NCBI GenBank assembly: GCA_947500055.1
Contig: CANMQO010000001.1
Location: forward strand, 310,001 to 374,000
Origin: an uncultured Paracoccaceae bacterium
GTDB taxonomy: Bacteria > Pseudomonadota > Alphaproteobacteria > Rhodobacterales > Rhodobacteraceae
Length of the DNA: 64,000 nucleotides
Direction: 5' to 3'
A program made the position numbers and the translations under genes. The notes under the pieces were generated by a model. That model saw only the letters and a list, made by a program, of their open reading frames with translations, was not told the origin of the DNA and did not search any database. Below, one piece after another: positions 17,042 through 25,700 of this stretch; the first letter of the stretch is position 1; each line of letters begins with the position of its first letter.

Positions 17042-17956
17042 TTAGCGGTCGATCCCAGCCAGTGCTTTCACGCTGGCCGCGTTTGACTGGTCAACAAAGC
17101 CGGGGCCGGATGGGATGTTGGCACCCGGCAGCAGACCCGCGCTGTTATTGTAGAGGTGCAGCACGATGACCGGCATGTAGCCTTGCAGACGCTGCTGCTG
17201 GTCGATGGTGAAGGCCGCGTCACCTGCTTCGATCATGTCCATCACACCGGGGCTGAGGTCAAAACAGGCGAGGTGCACATCAGCGCCGACAGCTTCGATG
17301 GCCTTTTGTGCGGCTTCACAGACATGTGGGCCGACGGCCAGAACGCCATCAATGCTATCATCGGCCTGCAGGGCAGCCGCGGTCCGTGTTTCGATCTGGG
17401 CCGGGTCATTGGACACGTCGATCATGTTCAGTTCACCGCCAAGCCCGTCGAAATAGCCCGAGCAACGGTCAACAAGCGCGGTGTTGAACGCTTCCTGGTT
17501 CAGGCAAAGACCGTTGGTCACACCTTCGGCTGCGGCGCGTTCACCGGCCTTTGACCCGGCAAGACGCTCTGGCTGGCCGACATGCATCAGCGCGCCCAGT
17601 TCGGCGGAAGATTCCAGACCGGAGTTTATGGTGACAACCGGAATACCGTCTGCAACAGCGGCCTTGATTGCCGGCCCAAGTGCAGCCGCGTCCGGCAGCG
17701 ACACGATGATCCCGTCAGGCTGGGTTGCGGCGGCGGCTTCGATGAGCTTGGCCATTGCGGACATGTCGCCGGAGACGTCAAAGTTATATTCCAGCGTGGC
17801 GCCAACATCTTCGGCAGCGTCGCGACCACCCTTTTCAACAACTGGCCAGAACGGGTCAGTGCCCTGGGTGTGTGTGATCATCACATAGCGTTCTTCGGCA
17901 ATTGCCGCGCCCGCAACGATCGAGGCCGCCATGGCCGCAAAAAGTACTTTTTTCAT
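17042..17956 (-). CDS. Sugar ABC transporter substrate-binding protein
   Basis: A 304-residue periplasmic protein of the type-1 fold (ribose/LacI-like, Peripla_BP_4). The signal peptide MKKVLFAAMAASIVAGAAIA is cleaved near AIAEE. The DPFWPVVEKGGRDAAEDVGA helix and the later PDGIIVSLPDAAALGPAIKA and VVTINSG strands are typical of this family. It is the first gene of the transporter operon. The sugar is not defined; similarity in architecture to FrcB makes fructose or a related hexose possible, but this is inference. Confidence 0.92.
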   Translation of the reverse strand: MKKVLFAAMAASIVAGAAIAEERYVMITHTQGTDPFWPVVEKGGRDAAEDVGATLEYNFDVSGDMSAMAKLIEAAAATQPDGIIVSLPDAAALGPAIKAAVADGIPVVTINSGLESSAELGALMHVGQPERLAGSKAGERAAAEGVTNGLCLNQEAFNTALVDRCSGYFDGLGGELNMIDVSNDPAQIETRTAAALQADDSIDGVLAVGPHVCEAAQKAIEAVGADVHLACFDLSPGVMDMIEAGDAAFTIDQQQRLQGYMPVIVLHLYNNSAGLLPGANIPSGPGFVDQSNAASVKALAGIDR

Positions 17957-18398
17957 TTGTTCCTCCCATAGGATGGTGTCCGGTGCACCAAAATTTTCCG
18001 GAAACCTGCATTCAGGTCCATCTCCTCTTAATTGAGGATGACATCTGCTGATGCGTCAACAGATTATTCTTGCGTCTCGCATCTAGAGCATTCGCACTGT
18101 TAGCGCTACCAAAATTTTGGATATTGGCATGTTTTCTTGAAAATATCGGATAATCCGTCGCCACTGTTAGCATGTTATCGATCATTTTAGAGATGCAGGT
18201 TTGCTGCTTAACATATTAATAAGATTGGCTGTCTGCGCATGCTACCATTGTCCTGCACCCATTACCGTCCCGCGCTTTGCGATATCGACATGCCCGCGAT
18301 CGCGGCATTCGTGCCATGTGCCCCGCGCGTCGAATCAAAGGGCGTTAAGGAATTTTAATTGCAGAAATCGGACAATAGCAACATATATTGCAAGATGG
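17957..18398. promoter_or_regulatory. 442-bp control region of the sugar ABC operon
   Basis: No gene is supported here. On the minus strand a TTGACG box (18059-18054) could be the -35 element for the binding-protein gene, though a good -10 is not seen. Upstream of it lie a TGTTAGCGCTACC palindrome (18098-18110), a CACTGTTAGC repeat (18095-18104 and 18162-18171), and two copies of ACCAAAATTTT (17988-17998 and 18108-18118). The arrangement suggests a LacI-type regulator plus possibly a second factor. The part from 18200 to 18398 shows nothing recognisable. Confidence 0.5.
18098..18110. promoter_or_regulatory. LacI-family operator-like palindrome
   Basis: TGTTAGCGCTACC contains the perfect palindrome TAGCGCTA with near-symmetric flanks, the usual form of LacI-family operators centred on a CG step. 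It sits about 140 bp upstream of the sugar-binding-protein gene. No LacI-family gene is present in the window, so the regulator must be elsewhere. Confidence 0.55.
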
Positions 18399-18941
18399 TC
18401 AGATTTGCATCCAATCGCCCGGGGCGATTCCGTCCAATACCCACGATCCGACCCGCCACCGGACAAGCCGTAATGTGGGAAAACCGATATGCGCTGTCAT
18501 GCGGCGGACCTGCCGGTTGCGCCCTTCGCTGATGGTGATTTCGATCCATCTGTCAGGGACGGATTTGCGGAACCGTACAGGCGGGTCGCGATCCCACAGG
18601 GCAGGAGGATCGATCAGCTGCACCTTTGCGGGCCGCGTTGGCCCGTCCTTGAGCGTGACCCCGGAGCGCAGGGGCGCAAGGTCGCTGTCTTGCGGGTCGC
18701 CTTCGACCTGCACCAGATAGGTTTTGGTCAGCTTGTGTTTCGGGTCGCTGATCCGGGCCTGCAATTTGCCATCATCGGTGAGGATCATTAACCCTTCGCT
18801 ATCGCGGTCAAGTCGCCCTGCTGGATAGACCCCGGGCAGGTCGATGAACCCGGAAAGCGTGGGTCGCGTGGTGGGGCTGCGCGTGTCGGTGAATTGCGAC
18901 AGCACCCCAAATGGTTTGTTAAACAAGATGACCCGACCCAT
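18399..18941 (-). CDS. rluE: RluE-type 23S rRNA pseudouridine synthase
   Basis: About 180 residues of the RsuA/RluB/E/F branch without an S4 domain. The start [16 protein letters not shown], the catalytic-Asp motif [17 protein letters not shown] and the [10 protein letters not shown] segment are diagnostic. The family converts a specific 23S rRNA uridine (U2457 in E. coli) to pseudouridine. ATG at 18941 aligns with other RluE starts; ATG at 18977 is an alternative because neither has a strong ribosome site. It stands alone on the minus strand. Confidence 0.88.
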   Translation of the reverse strand: MGRVILFNKPFGVLSQFTDTRSPTTRPTLSGFIDLPGVYPAGRLDRDSEGLMILTDDGKLQARISDPKHKLTKTYLVQVEGDPQDSDLAPLRSGVTLKDGPTRPAKVQLIDPPALWDRDPPVRFRKSVPDRWIEITISEGRNRQVRRMTAHIGFPTLRLVRWRVGSWVLDGIAPGDWMQI

Positions 18942-19188
18942 AGGTCTGACTAGCCCGAGATATGCGTGCCCGTCCATGCCGTTATGAAAACTTCACGGCG
19001 CTTCATTTTCCCTATTGCAACGAATCTCAACTTGCCTCAAATGCCCGTTCATAGACGCCAACGCACGCGCCTCTGGCCGGTGATAGTCAACGCACACGTG
19101 TTTACGTAGCGACGGTAACGTCTCTTTTGGAACTGAGCGGTCTGAGGCGGTGAAAATCCGTTATGGCCGGGTCTACAGGAGATGACCC

Positions 19189-20361
19189 ATGACTTTACAC
19201 TTCGCGCCCGACGCGGCGTCTTTGCCTGTCGTATCCCCATCCCGTCTGGACAGATATGTCGCCACCCGCAGCTTTGACAGACCGACCCTTGTGATGGATC
19301 TTGACCTGGTCGAGGCGCAGTATCGTGCCTTGCGCCGGGGGCTGGGCCGGGCCGATATTCATTATGCGGTCAAGGCGAATCCCGCCCGTCAGGTTATCGC
19401 CCGTCTGGTTGATCTGGGATCGCATTTTGATGCGGCCTCCAAGGCGGAAATCGCCCTTTGTCTGGAAGAAGGGGCCGCCCCTTCCGACGTTTCATTTGGC
19501 AATACGATCAAGCGCGCCTCTGACATTGCATGGGCATGGGATCAGGGGATCACCCTGTTTGCTGCCGATGCCGAAGAAGAACTGCACAAGATTGCCGAGA
19601 ACGCCCCTGGCGCCTCCGTCTACATTCGCCTGATTGTGGAAGTATCGCCGGGTGACTGGCCGCTGTCTCGCAAATTTGGCTGTGATCGGGACACGGCCCT
19701 GCGCCTGTTGGATATGGCCAATGGGTTGGGCCTGAACCCGGTTGGTTTTTCCTTCCATGTTGGCAGCCAGACCCGCCGGGCCGATATGTGGATCCCGACA
19801 CTGGATATCATGGCGGCGGTCTGGGCAGCCGCGATTGATGCGGGGCACGATCTGACATTGCTGAATATCGGCGGCGGTTTTCCGGCCTTTCATGGTGAAG
19901 AGATCGACACCCCGACGCATTACGCCAGCAAGGTCATGAAACTGGTCGAGGCCCGTTTCCCCAATGTGCCCCGGATCATGGCAGAGCCGGGTCGCGGTAT
20001 GGTGGCCGAAGCCGGGGTGATCGTTGCCGAGGTGATGCTTGTCAGCCGCAAATCCGATCGTGATCTGCATCGCTGGGTCTATCTGGATATTGGCCGCTTC
20101 TCCGGCCTGGCCGAGACCGAGGGCGAGGCGATCCGTTATGCGTTTGAGACGGCCCGCGATAGTGAAGCGATGGGCCCCTGCATTCTGGCCGGCCCCAGCT
20201 GTGACAGCGCGGATGTGCTTTATGAAAAGCGTCCGGTGCAGTTGCCATTGTCGTTGACGTCGGGTGACCGGGTGCTGATCCGCAATACCGGCGCCTACAC
20301 ATCGACCTATGCGTCAGTCTGTTTCAACGGGTTTCCGCCGCTGGATGTGGTTGTGATCTGA
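19189..20361 (+). CDS. Ornithine/lysine/arginine decarboxylase, fold type III PLP
   Basis: A 390-residue alanine-racemase-fold enzyme. The PLP lysine is Lys62 in HYAVKANP, followed by the FHVGSQ and NIGGGFPAFHGE segments, EPGRGMV (phosphate binding) and the active-site Cys338 in GPSCDSAD contributed across the dimer. These fit eukaryotic-type ornithine decarboxylase, making putrescine, with lysine also possible. Length is close to bacterial ODC. ATG at 19189 follows AGGAG. The 19042-19188 leader contains a small ACACGTGT palindrome but no recognised riboswitch or upstream peptide. Confidence 0.9.
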   Translation: MTLHFAPDAASLPVVSPSRLDRYVATRSFDRPTLVMDLDLVEAQYRALRRGLGRADIHYAVKANPARQVIARLVDLGSHFDAASKAEIALCLEEGAAPSDVSFGNTIKRASDIAWAWDQGITLFAADAEEELHKIAENAPGASVYIRLIVEVSPGDWPLSRKFGCDRDTALRLLDMANGLGLNPVGFSFHVGSQTRRADMWIPTLDIMAAVWAAAIDAGHDLTLLNIGGGFPAFHGEEIDTPTHYASKVMKLVEARFPNVPRIMAEPGRGMVAEAGVIVAEVMLVSRKSDRDLHRWVYLDIGRFSGLAETEGEAIRYAFETARDSEAMGPCILAGPSCDSADVLYEKRPVQLPLSLTSGDRVLIRNTGAYTSTYASVCFNGFPPLDVVVI

Positions 20362-20368
20362 CGCATGG

Positions 20369-20397
20369 GCGGCGCACGGTATACAATTGTGCGCCGC
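20369..20397 (+). terminator. Hairpin after the decarboxylase gene
   Basis: GCGGCGCAC and GTGCGCCGC form a perfect 9-bp stem around an 11-base loop, 8 bases past the decarboxylase stop. It lacks a following U-run, so it may be a weak terminator or 3' stabiliser. Confidence 0.5.
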
Positions 20398-20486
20398 TAA
20401 CATGTTATAAATATGTGATTCTTTAGTTTACAGCGCGCGATTCCCCGCTAGGTTGCCCCTTAGATTTGATCTGAGAAGTTGCGCCG

Positions 20487-21767
20487 ATGCCCCCGATCGC
20501 CGATCACCCGCTGCGTTATGCAATGGCAAATGAATTGCATGCCCGGCCGTTTCCCTCGGTGACGGCCCCAAGCCGCGCGGCCTTTCTGGCGCTGAAACCG
20601 GCCAGAGACGCAGCCGGGCGCGACCGCAGCGCTGATCGGGCTCATCTGATCGACCTGCTGGACCGGTTCGGCGCGCAGCATCCGCCCCCTGACGCGACCC
20701 ATTACTTTGGTACGATCGGCAAGCATCAGTTGAAATGGGAAAGCCATACCGAATTTGTGACCTATACGATCTTTGGCGAAGGGGTGGCGGAACGGCCTTT
20801 TGATGCCGCCACATTTGCGGTGTTTCCGGAGGATTGGCTGAAGAGCGCGCCGGGCACGCGGATCACGTCAGCCCTGATCCGGGTAGAGGTTGCTGATGGC
20901 GATGATGGTATTGCCGAGAAGGTCACCGATTGGATGGTCCCCGAAAGCCTTGCCATCAGCCGGGTGCTGGAGGATGACCTGGTGATCGCGGGGGATTTCC
21001 GGATTGATAGCGCGGGGCATATGCGCTTTGCCCTGTTTGCCCGCCCGCATGTGGGCAAGCGGCGCATCGGCCGGGTGATCCAGCGTATTTGCGAGATCGA
21101 GATTTACAAGACGATGTCCATGCTGGGTCTTTCGCAGGCGCGGGCATTGAACCCGCAGATGGCCAGGGCGGATACCGCGCTCAGCAAGCTGCTGAGTGAC
21201 ATGTGTGGCGACACGGCTGACCCTGCGGCGATCCTGCAGGAGCTGCTGGAGATCTCAGCAGAGCTGGAAAACATGGCCGCCAAAAGCGAATTCCGGTTTG
21301 GTGCGACAGGCGCTTATGAAACCATCGTGAACCAGCGGATCGAGATCCTGCGCGAAGATCGCTTTGGCGGCCGCCAGACCTTTAGCGAGTTCATGATGCG
21401 CCGGTTTGATCCTGCGATGCGGACGGTGAAATCGACGCAGGGGCGATTGCGGGCGATGTCGGATCGGGCCCTGCGCGCCGGTAACCTGTTGCGGACGCGG
21501 GTGGATGTGGAACGCTCTGCCCAGAACCAGAACCTGTTGAGCAGTATGGACCGGCGGGCGGATCTGCAATTGCGGTTGCAGCACACGGTAGAGGGCCTGT
21601 CGGTGGTGGCGATCAGCTATTACGCGGTCAATCTGGTGCTTTACATGGCGGGGCCTTTGCAAGACAGCTTTGGCGTCTCGAAATCCGTGATGGCGGCCAT
21701 TGCGACGCCAATTGTCCTGCTTTTGGTGTGGCTGATGATGAAGCGCATCAAGAGCCATATGGAGTGA
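20487..21767 (+). CDS. DUF3422 family protein
   Basis: A 426-residue protein beginning with the family start HPLRYAMANELHARPFP, which defines DUF3422. The middle has predicted helices with GKRRIGRVIQRICEIEIYKT, and the C-terminus carries two membrane helices separated by a short loop, after a region rich in long helices (QGRLRAMSDRALRAGNLLRT). Function is unknown; a membrane-anchored coiled protein is what the sequence supports. ATG at 20487 starts immediately before the conserved segment. The stop is overlapped by a perfect hairpin. Confidence 0.85.
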   Translation: MPPIADHPLRYAMANELHARPFPSVTAPSRAAFLALKPARDAAGRDRSADRAHLIDLLDRFGAQHPPPDATHYFGTIGKHQLKWESHTEFVTYTIFGEGVAERPFDAATFAVFPEDWLKSAPGTRITSALIRVEVADGDDGIAEKVTDWMVPESLAISRVLEDDLVIAGDFRIDSAGHMRFALFARPHVGKRRIGRVIQRICEIEIYKTMSMLGLSQARALNPQMARADTALSKLLSDMCGDTADPAAILQELLEISAELENMAAKSEFRFGATGAYETIVNQRIEILREDRFGGRQTFSEFMMRRFDPAMRTVKSTQGRLRAMSDRALRAGNLLRTRVDVERSAQNQNLLSSMDRRADLQLRLQHTVEGLSVVAISYYAVNLVLYMAGPLQDSFGVSKSVMAAIATPIVLLLVWLMMKRIKSHME

Positions 21768-21791
21768 TCAGAGTTTCGCAGAAACTCTGAT
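21767..21791. terminator. Hairpin at the end of the DUF3422 gene
   Basis: ATCAGAGTTTC and GAAACTCTGAT form a perfect 11-bp stem with a three-base loop, starting on the last base of the DUF3422 stop codon. The downstream palindrome supplies AT-rich sequence on both sides, so it may end transcription from both convergent units. Confidence 0.7.
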
Positions 21792-21793
21792 GT

Positions 21794-21815
21794 CAAATTT
21801 TTTGAAAAAAATTTG
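21794..21815. repeat. AT-rich palindrome adjoining the DUF3422 hairpin
   Basis: CAAATTTTTT and its complement AAAAAATTTG flank a short centre, two bases after the preceding hairpin. The run CTGATGTCAAATTTT (21787-21801), spanning both structures, occurs exactly, in reverse complement, inside the methylcrotonyl-CoA carboxylase alpha gene at 53358-53372. This points to a mobile or dispersed palindromic element family. Confidence 0.65.
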
Positions 21816-21829
21816 CTGTCGCCCGCCGG

Positions 21830-22822
21830 TCAGAGTCCGCGAATACGCGGGTCGAGCGCGTCGCGCAGCCCGTCGCCGATATAGTTGACCGATAGCACCG
21901 TCAGTGAAATCGCCAGCCCCGGCCAGATCACCCGTTCAGGGAAGGATGTCATCCGGTCCACGCTGTCAAACAGGATTTTCCCCCAGGTCGGGAAATCGGA
22001 GGGAAAGCCAAGCCCGAGGAATGACAGCGCACTTTCCGTGATGATCGCCGTCGCCAGCCCAAGCGTTGCCGACACCATGATCGGCGACAGCACATTGGGC
22101 AGCAGGTGCCGGGTGATCATCCGCCGTGCGGGCGTGCCGATGGAGCGTGCCGCCAGCACGAATTCCCGCTCTTTCAGCGCCATGACGTCGCCCCGCACGA
22201 TCCGGGCCGTGTGCATCCATGATGTGATCCCGATCCCCACAACGATCAGGATGAATATGCCGTTTTCCGGGCCGAACGCCGCGCGTAACGGATCCCGGAA
22301 GAGGAGCATCATCACCAGCAGAAGCGGCAGGAGGGGCAGGGCCAGCACCAGATCGGTGAAGCGCATCAAAATCCCGTCGAGCCGCCGGAAATAGCCCGCC
22401 AAGACGCCGATGGTCGTGCCAAGAAACAGGGTCAGGATCATTGCCGTCCAGCCGACCGCCAGCGATATCCGCCCGCCTTGCATGATATTGGCCATGATGT
22501 CGCGGCCCAGATTGTCGGTTCCCATCGGGTTGGCCCAGCTGACTTTCGCATTGCTGTCCATCAGCGCGATATAGATCGGCCGCACATCCTTGTTGCGGAT
22601 ATCCAGTTTGCCGGGATCGACGCCCCAGATCATTGGTCCGACCGTCACGAAAAGCGTGATGAAGATAAGAAAGCCCAGCCCGAATACAGCACCCTTATGG
22701 GTCTTGAACTGGTCCCAGACATCGGCCCATTGGCTGCGCGTTTTCTCAACCGTGAGCGGGGCCGAGCTGTCACCGGCGGTCAGGACGGGTTTGGCGGGGC
22801 GCTGTGGCAGGCTATCAGTCAT
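21830..22822 (-). CDS. dppC: Peptide ABC transporter permease (DppC family)
   Basis: A 330-residue permease with an N-terminal cytoplasmic extension, a first helix (GAVFGLGFLIFITLFVTVGP), a periplasmic insert containing the NPMGTDNLGRDI motif of DppC/OppC proteins, and the EAA loop REFVLAARSIGTPARRMITR that docks to the ATPases. ATG at 22822 overlaps the dppB stop by 8 bp. It is the last gene of the operon and ends close to the convergent DUF3422 gene. Confidence 0.93.
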   Translation of the reverse strand: MTDSLPQRPAKPVLTAGDSSAPLTVEKTRSQWADVWDQFKTHKGAVFGLGFLIFITLFVTVGPMIWGVDPGKLDIRNKDVRPIYIALMDSNAKVSWANPMGTDNLGRDIMANIMQGGRISLAVGWTAMILTLFLGTTIGVLAGYFRRLDGILMRFTDLVLALPLLPLLLVMMLLFRDPLRAAFGPENGIFILIVVGIGITSWMHTARIVRGDVMALKEREFVLAARSIGTPARRMITRHLLPNVLSPIMVSATLGLATAIITESALSFLGLGFPSDFPTWGKILFDSVDRMTSFPERVIWPGLAISLTVLSVNYIGDGLRDALDPRIRGL

Positions 22823-23822
22823 AGCGGATCCTCGGGTCAAGAATGCCGTAGAGGATATCGGCAATCAGGTTCATCATCACAATCAGCACGGCCAGCAGGA
22901 AGGTAATGGTCATCACCATGGGGATGTCGGAGCCTTGCAGCGCGATGATAAGCAACTGCCCCAGCCCGTTTACCTTGAAAATCTGTTCGGTGATGATCGC
23001 ACCGCCAAAGATCGACGGGATACCAAGGGCGATCACGGTCACAACAGGGATCATCGAATTGCGCACCACATGTTTCATGACGACAACGCTTTCCGACATG
23101 CCCTTGGCCCGGGCCGTGCGCACATAGTCCTGCCCCAGATTATCCAGCATCGAGGCCCGCATATAGCGGCTGACCTGCGCTGTGGTCTGCAAAGCCAGCA
23201 CCATGACCGGCATGATCATCTGTTTCAGCTGGAAGATGAAGCTATTCCAGTCATCTACCACATGGGTGGTATCATAGATCGATGGCAGCCATTTCAACTG
23301 CACCGAAAAGATCACGATCAGCAGCACCCCGGAAAAGAAGGGCGGAACGGAAAAGCCGATCATCGACACGAAAGTACCCGCCTGATCAAAGACCGAATAT
23401 TGCCGGTAGGCGCTGATGATCCCAATCGGCAGGGCGATCAGCACCCCAACCACATAGGACATGCCCACAACCCAGAGCGTCTGCGGCATCCGCTGGGCGA
23501 TCGTGTCAAAGACCGGGCTGCGCGACTGGAAACTGATGATGCGCTGTGCCCCGTCGGCGAAATTTGTGCCGAAAGCGTTGTCGATCCAGTATTGCGGCTC
23601 AACCACAAAGAATTGCCGCAGCCAGAGCGGGAAGCGCACATACCAAGGCTCACCCAAGCCCAATGCAAGGCGCATTTCCTGCCGGATTTCGGGGGGGATG
23701 GTCAGGGGCATGCTGGCCATTGGATCGCCCGGGGCGAGTTCGAGCAGCATGAAAATCACAAAAGCAATAAACAAAAGCGTCGGGATCGAGATCAGCACGC
23801 GACGGAAAGTGTAGGTCAGCAT
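22815..23822 (-). CDS. dppB: Peptide ABC transporter permease (DppB family)
   Basis: A 335-residue six-helix permease. The start MLTYTFRRVLISIPTLLFIA is typical of DppB/OppB, the ELAPGDP motif follows the first helix, and the EAA loop reads QDYVRTARAKGMSESVVVMK. ATG at 23822 is chosen because the upstream in-frame sequence is encoded by repeat DNA between the genes. It pairs with DppC to form the inner membrane channel. Confidence 0.93.
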   Translation of the reverse strand: MLTYTFRRVLISIPTLLFIAFVIFMLLELAPGDPMASMPLTIPPEIRQEMRLALGLGEPWYVRFPLWLRQFFVVEPQYWIDNAFGTNFADGAQRIISFQSRSPVFDTIAQRMPQTLWVVGMSYVVGVLIALPIGIISAYRQYSVFDQAGTFVSMIGFSVPPFFSGVLLIVIFSVQLKWLPSIYDTTHVVDDWNSFIFQLKQMIMPVMVLALQTTAQVSRYMRASMLDNLGQDYVRTARAKGMSESVVVMKHVVRNSMIPVVTVIALGIPSIFGGAIITEQIFKVNGLGQLLIIALQGSDIPMVMTITFLLAVLIVMMNLIADILYGILDPRIRYD

Positions 23823-23864
23823 AGTGACGCCTTGGTTGATGGTTTTTGCAAAAAGAGAATGCCC

Positions 23865-23924
23865 GTCCCGGACTTGATCCGGGACCTCATGGACAACCAC
23901 GAGGCCCCGGGTCAAGCCCGGGGC
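23865..23924. repeat. Paired REP-like palindromes between binding-protein and permease genes
   Basis: Two palindromes, GTCCCGGACTTGATCCGGGAC (23865-23885) and GCCCCGGGTCAAGCCCGGGGC (23904-23924), share a CCGG-core with TTGA in opposite orientation, as in bacterial interspersed mosaic elements. This GTCCCGGACTTGATCCGGGAC motif is a common extragenic repeat in alphaproteobacteria. Here it separates the abundant receptor transcript from the permease genes. Confidence 0.8.
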
Positions 23925-23935
23925 GGGGTCGTGGT

Positions 23936-25651
23936 TTATTCGCCGACGCGATACCAGTCAGCGATATTCCAAAGCTCGGAATCCCAGACATTCAACTGAA
24001 CACCGCCAAGTGTCTTGGCGTGGGCCGAGTTCCGGCCACGGTGGGTCAGCGGCAGGATGATGTATTCCTGCATCAGCATGTCGTTCATCGCCTTGGCCAG
24101 ACGCGCACGTTCGTCGATGTCGCCGGTGGACGCCATTTCAGCGCGCAGGGCGTCATATTCTTCGGAACAGAAGCGCGGCATGTTGTTGCCCTGCCACTGT
24201 GTTTCCGGACGTGGTGCATCGTCGCAGACCCAGTTGGCCATATACGATTCAGGGTCTGTGCCGTCGAAGTTGTTGGTATACATTTCGACATCGGCAAAGA
24301 ACTTCTGGAACGTATCAGGCGAACCTGGGTCCGAGCCAAAGAAGACCGACGCGTCGATATTGCGCAGCTCGACCTCGATCCCGATTTCTTCCCACCACTG
24401 TTTGATCAGGGCCTGATAGTCCTGACGTACAGCGTTGGTGGATGTCTGGTACAGCACCGACAGACGCACGCCGTCTTTTTCGCGTACACCATCACCGCCA
24501 GCGGCCCAGCCAGCCGCATCAAGCACAGCATTTGCCCCTGCGATATCCTGCACAAGGCAGCCATCATTGGCCGAAGAGTTGAAGATGGCGGGTGCCGGCA
24601 GCACGTTGCAGGTCAGTTTGCCGAACTCGCCATAGCCAACTTCGGTCAGCAATGCGCGGTCGATGGCCATCGACATGGCCTGACGCACGGATTTATCCGT
24701 CAGGAACGGGTGCGGGTGCTTGGCTGTGCCGCGCTCTTCGCCCAGGTCGGCAGACGGGTTGGTCATGTTGATCATGATCCGTTCCACCGATGTCCCAAAT
24801 GCCACCACGTTTTCGCCAAGTCCTGTTTCGGCCATGCCGGACAGCACGTCAGGTGCCAGCTGCAGGTTCCAGGCGTAGTCGAATTCGCCTGTTTCATGCA
24901 CGGCCCGACCGGCGGCAGCCGCGTCACCGCCACCTTTGAACGTCACGGACGCAAAGGCAGGCTTGCCTGCTTCACGGTAGTTTTCATTGGCCACCGCGGT
25001 GAACACGTCATTGGTGCGGAAATCCGTCACCACAAACGGCCCGGTGCCGATGGGGCCAAAGTTTTCATCCGTGCATTCAGGTGCTTTTGGCCCGAGGCAT
25101 TCGGCAAACTGCGCTTTTTGAATGATCGGTGCCTGTGCACCCACAAAAGGACCGTAAGGGAACGGCTTGGCCACGCTGAAATTGACCACGACGGTCAGAT
25201 CATCAGGCGTGTCCACGTTGACCACGTCCAGATATTTTTCACCCTGGGCACAACCACCACCTTCGGCGGTGCAGTATTCCCAGCTGAATTTTACATCTTC
25301 CGAGGTCACTGGCGTGCCATCGGACCACAGCAGGCCTTCTTTCAGCTTCCATGTGATGGATTTGAGGTCGTCGGAGACGCCGCCATTGGCCACGGTGGGC
25401 ACTTCTTGTGCTAGCCAGGCAACCAGGTTGCCGTCTGTATCGTAACGTGCAAGCGGTTCCAGCATCAGGCTGGCCGCTTCCAGTTCCTTGGTGCCGCCGG
25501 ACAGGTAGGGGTTCAGCATCGATGGCGCTTGCCAATAGATTACCTTGACCTCGCCATCGCGCCCACGTTCGCCTTCATGGCCATCGGCAATCGCCATTGG
25601 GGCCCATGCCATGCAGGCTGCGGCACCCATCAGGGCTGATTTGAGTTTCAT
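23936..25651 (-). CDS. dppA: Peptide ABC transporter substrate-binding protein
   Basis: A 571-residue periplasmic receptor of solute-binding family 5. The signal peptide is MKLKSALMGAAACMAWAPM with cleavage near AIADG. The family segment LEPLARYDTDGNLVAWLAQE and the later FLTDKSVRQAMSMAIDRALL region are clear. ATG at 25651 follows AAGGAGAG. Peptides are the usual ligand, but nickel, opines or other small solutes are also carried by this family. The Gly/Glu-rich stretch just after the signal peptide is unusual but short. Confidence 0.92.
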   Translation of the reverse strand: MKLKSALMGAAACMAWAPMAIADGHEGERGRDGEVKVIYWQAPSMLNPYLSGGTKELEAASLMLEPLARYDTDGNLVAWLAQEVPTVANGGVSDDLKSITWKLKEGLLWSDGTPVTSEDVKFSWEYCTAEGGGCAQGEKYLDVVNVDTPDDLTVVVNFSVAKPFPYGPFVGAQAPIIQKAQFAECLGPKAPECTDENFGPIGTGPFVVTDFRTNDVFTAVANENYREAGKPAFASVTFKGGGDAAAAGRAVHETGEFDYAWNLQLAPDVLSGMAETGLGENVVAFGTSVERIMINMTNPSADLGEERGTAKHPHPFLTDKSVRQAMSMAIDRALLTEVGYGEFGKLTCNVLPAPAIFNSSANDGCLVQDIAGANAVLDAAGWAAGGDGVREKDGVRLSVLYQTSTNAVRQDYQALIKQWWEEIGIEVELRNIDASVFFGSDPGSPDTFQKFFADVEMYTNNFDGTDPESYMANWVCDDAPRPETQWQGNNMPRFCSEEYDALRAEMASTGDIDERARLAKAMNDMLMQEYIILPLTHRGRNSAHAKTLGGVQLNVWDSELWNIADWYRVGE

Positions 25652-25700
25652 TGTCTTTCTCTCCTTATTGGTTCGCTCTTGATGCCTCATGATCCGCGGT

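Noticed and set aside
19049..19188. Leader-peptide or riboswitch control of the ornithine decarboxylase gene
   Set aside because: Only a small ACACGTGT palindrome is visible; no conserved structure or credible short peptide supports the idea.
22590..25414. Two long plus-strand open frames opposite the dpp receptor and permease genes
   Set aside because: Antisense shadows of dppC, dppB and dppA; low-complexity basic composition and no ribosome sites.
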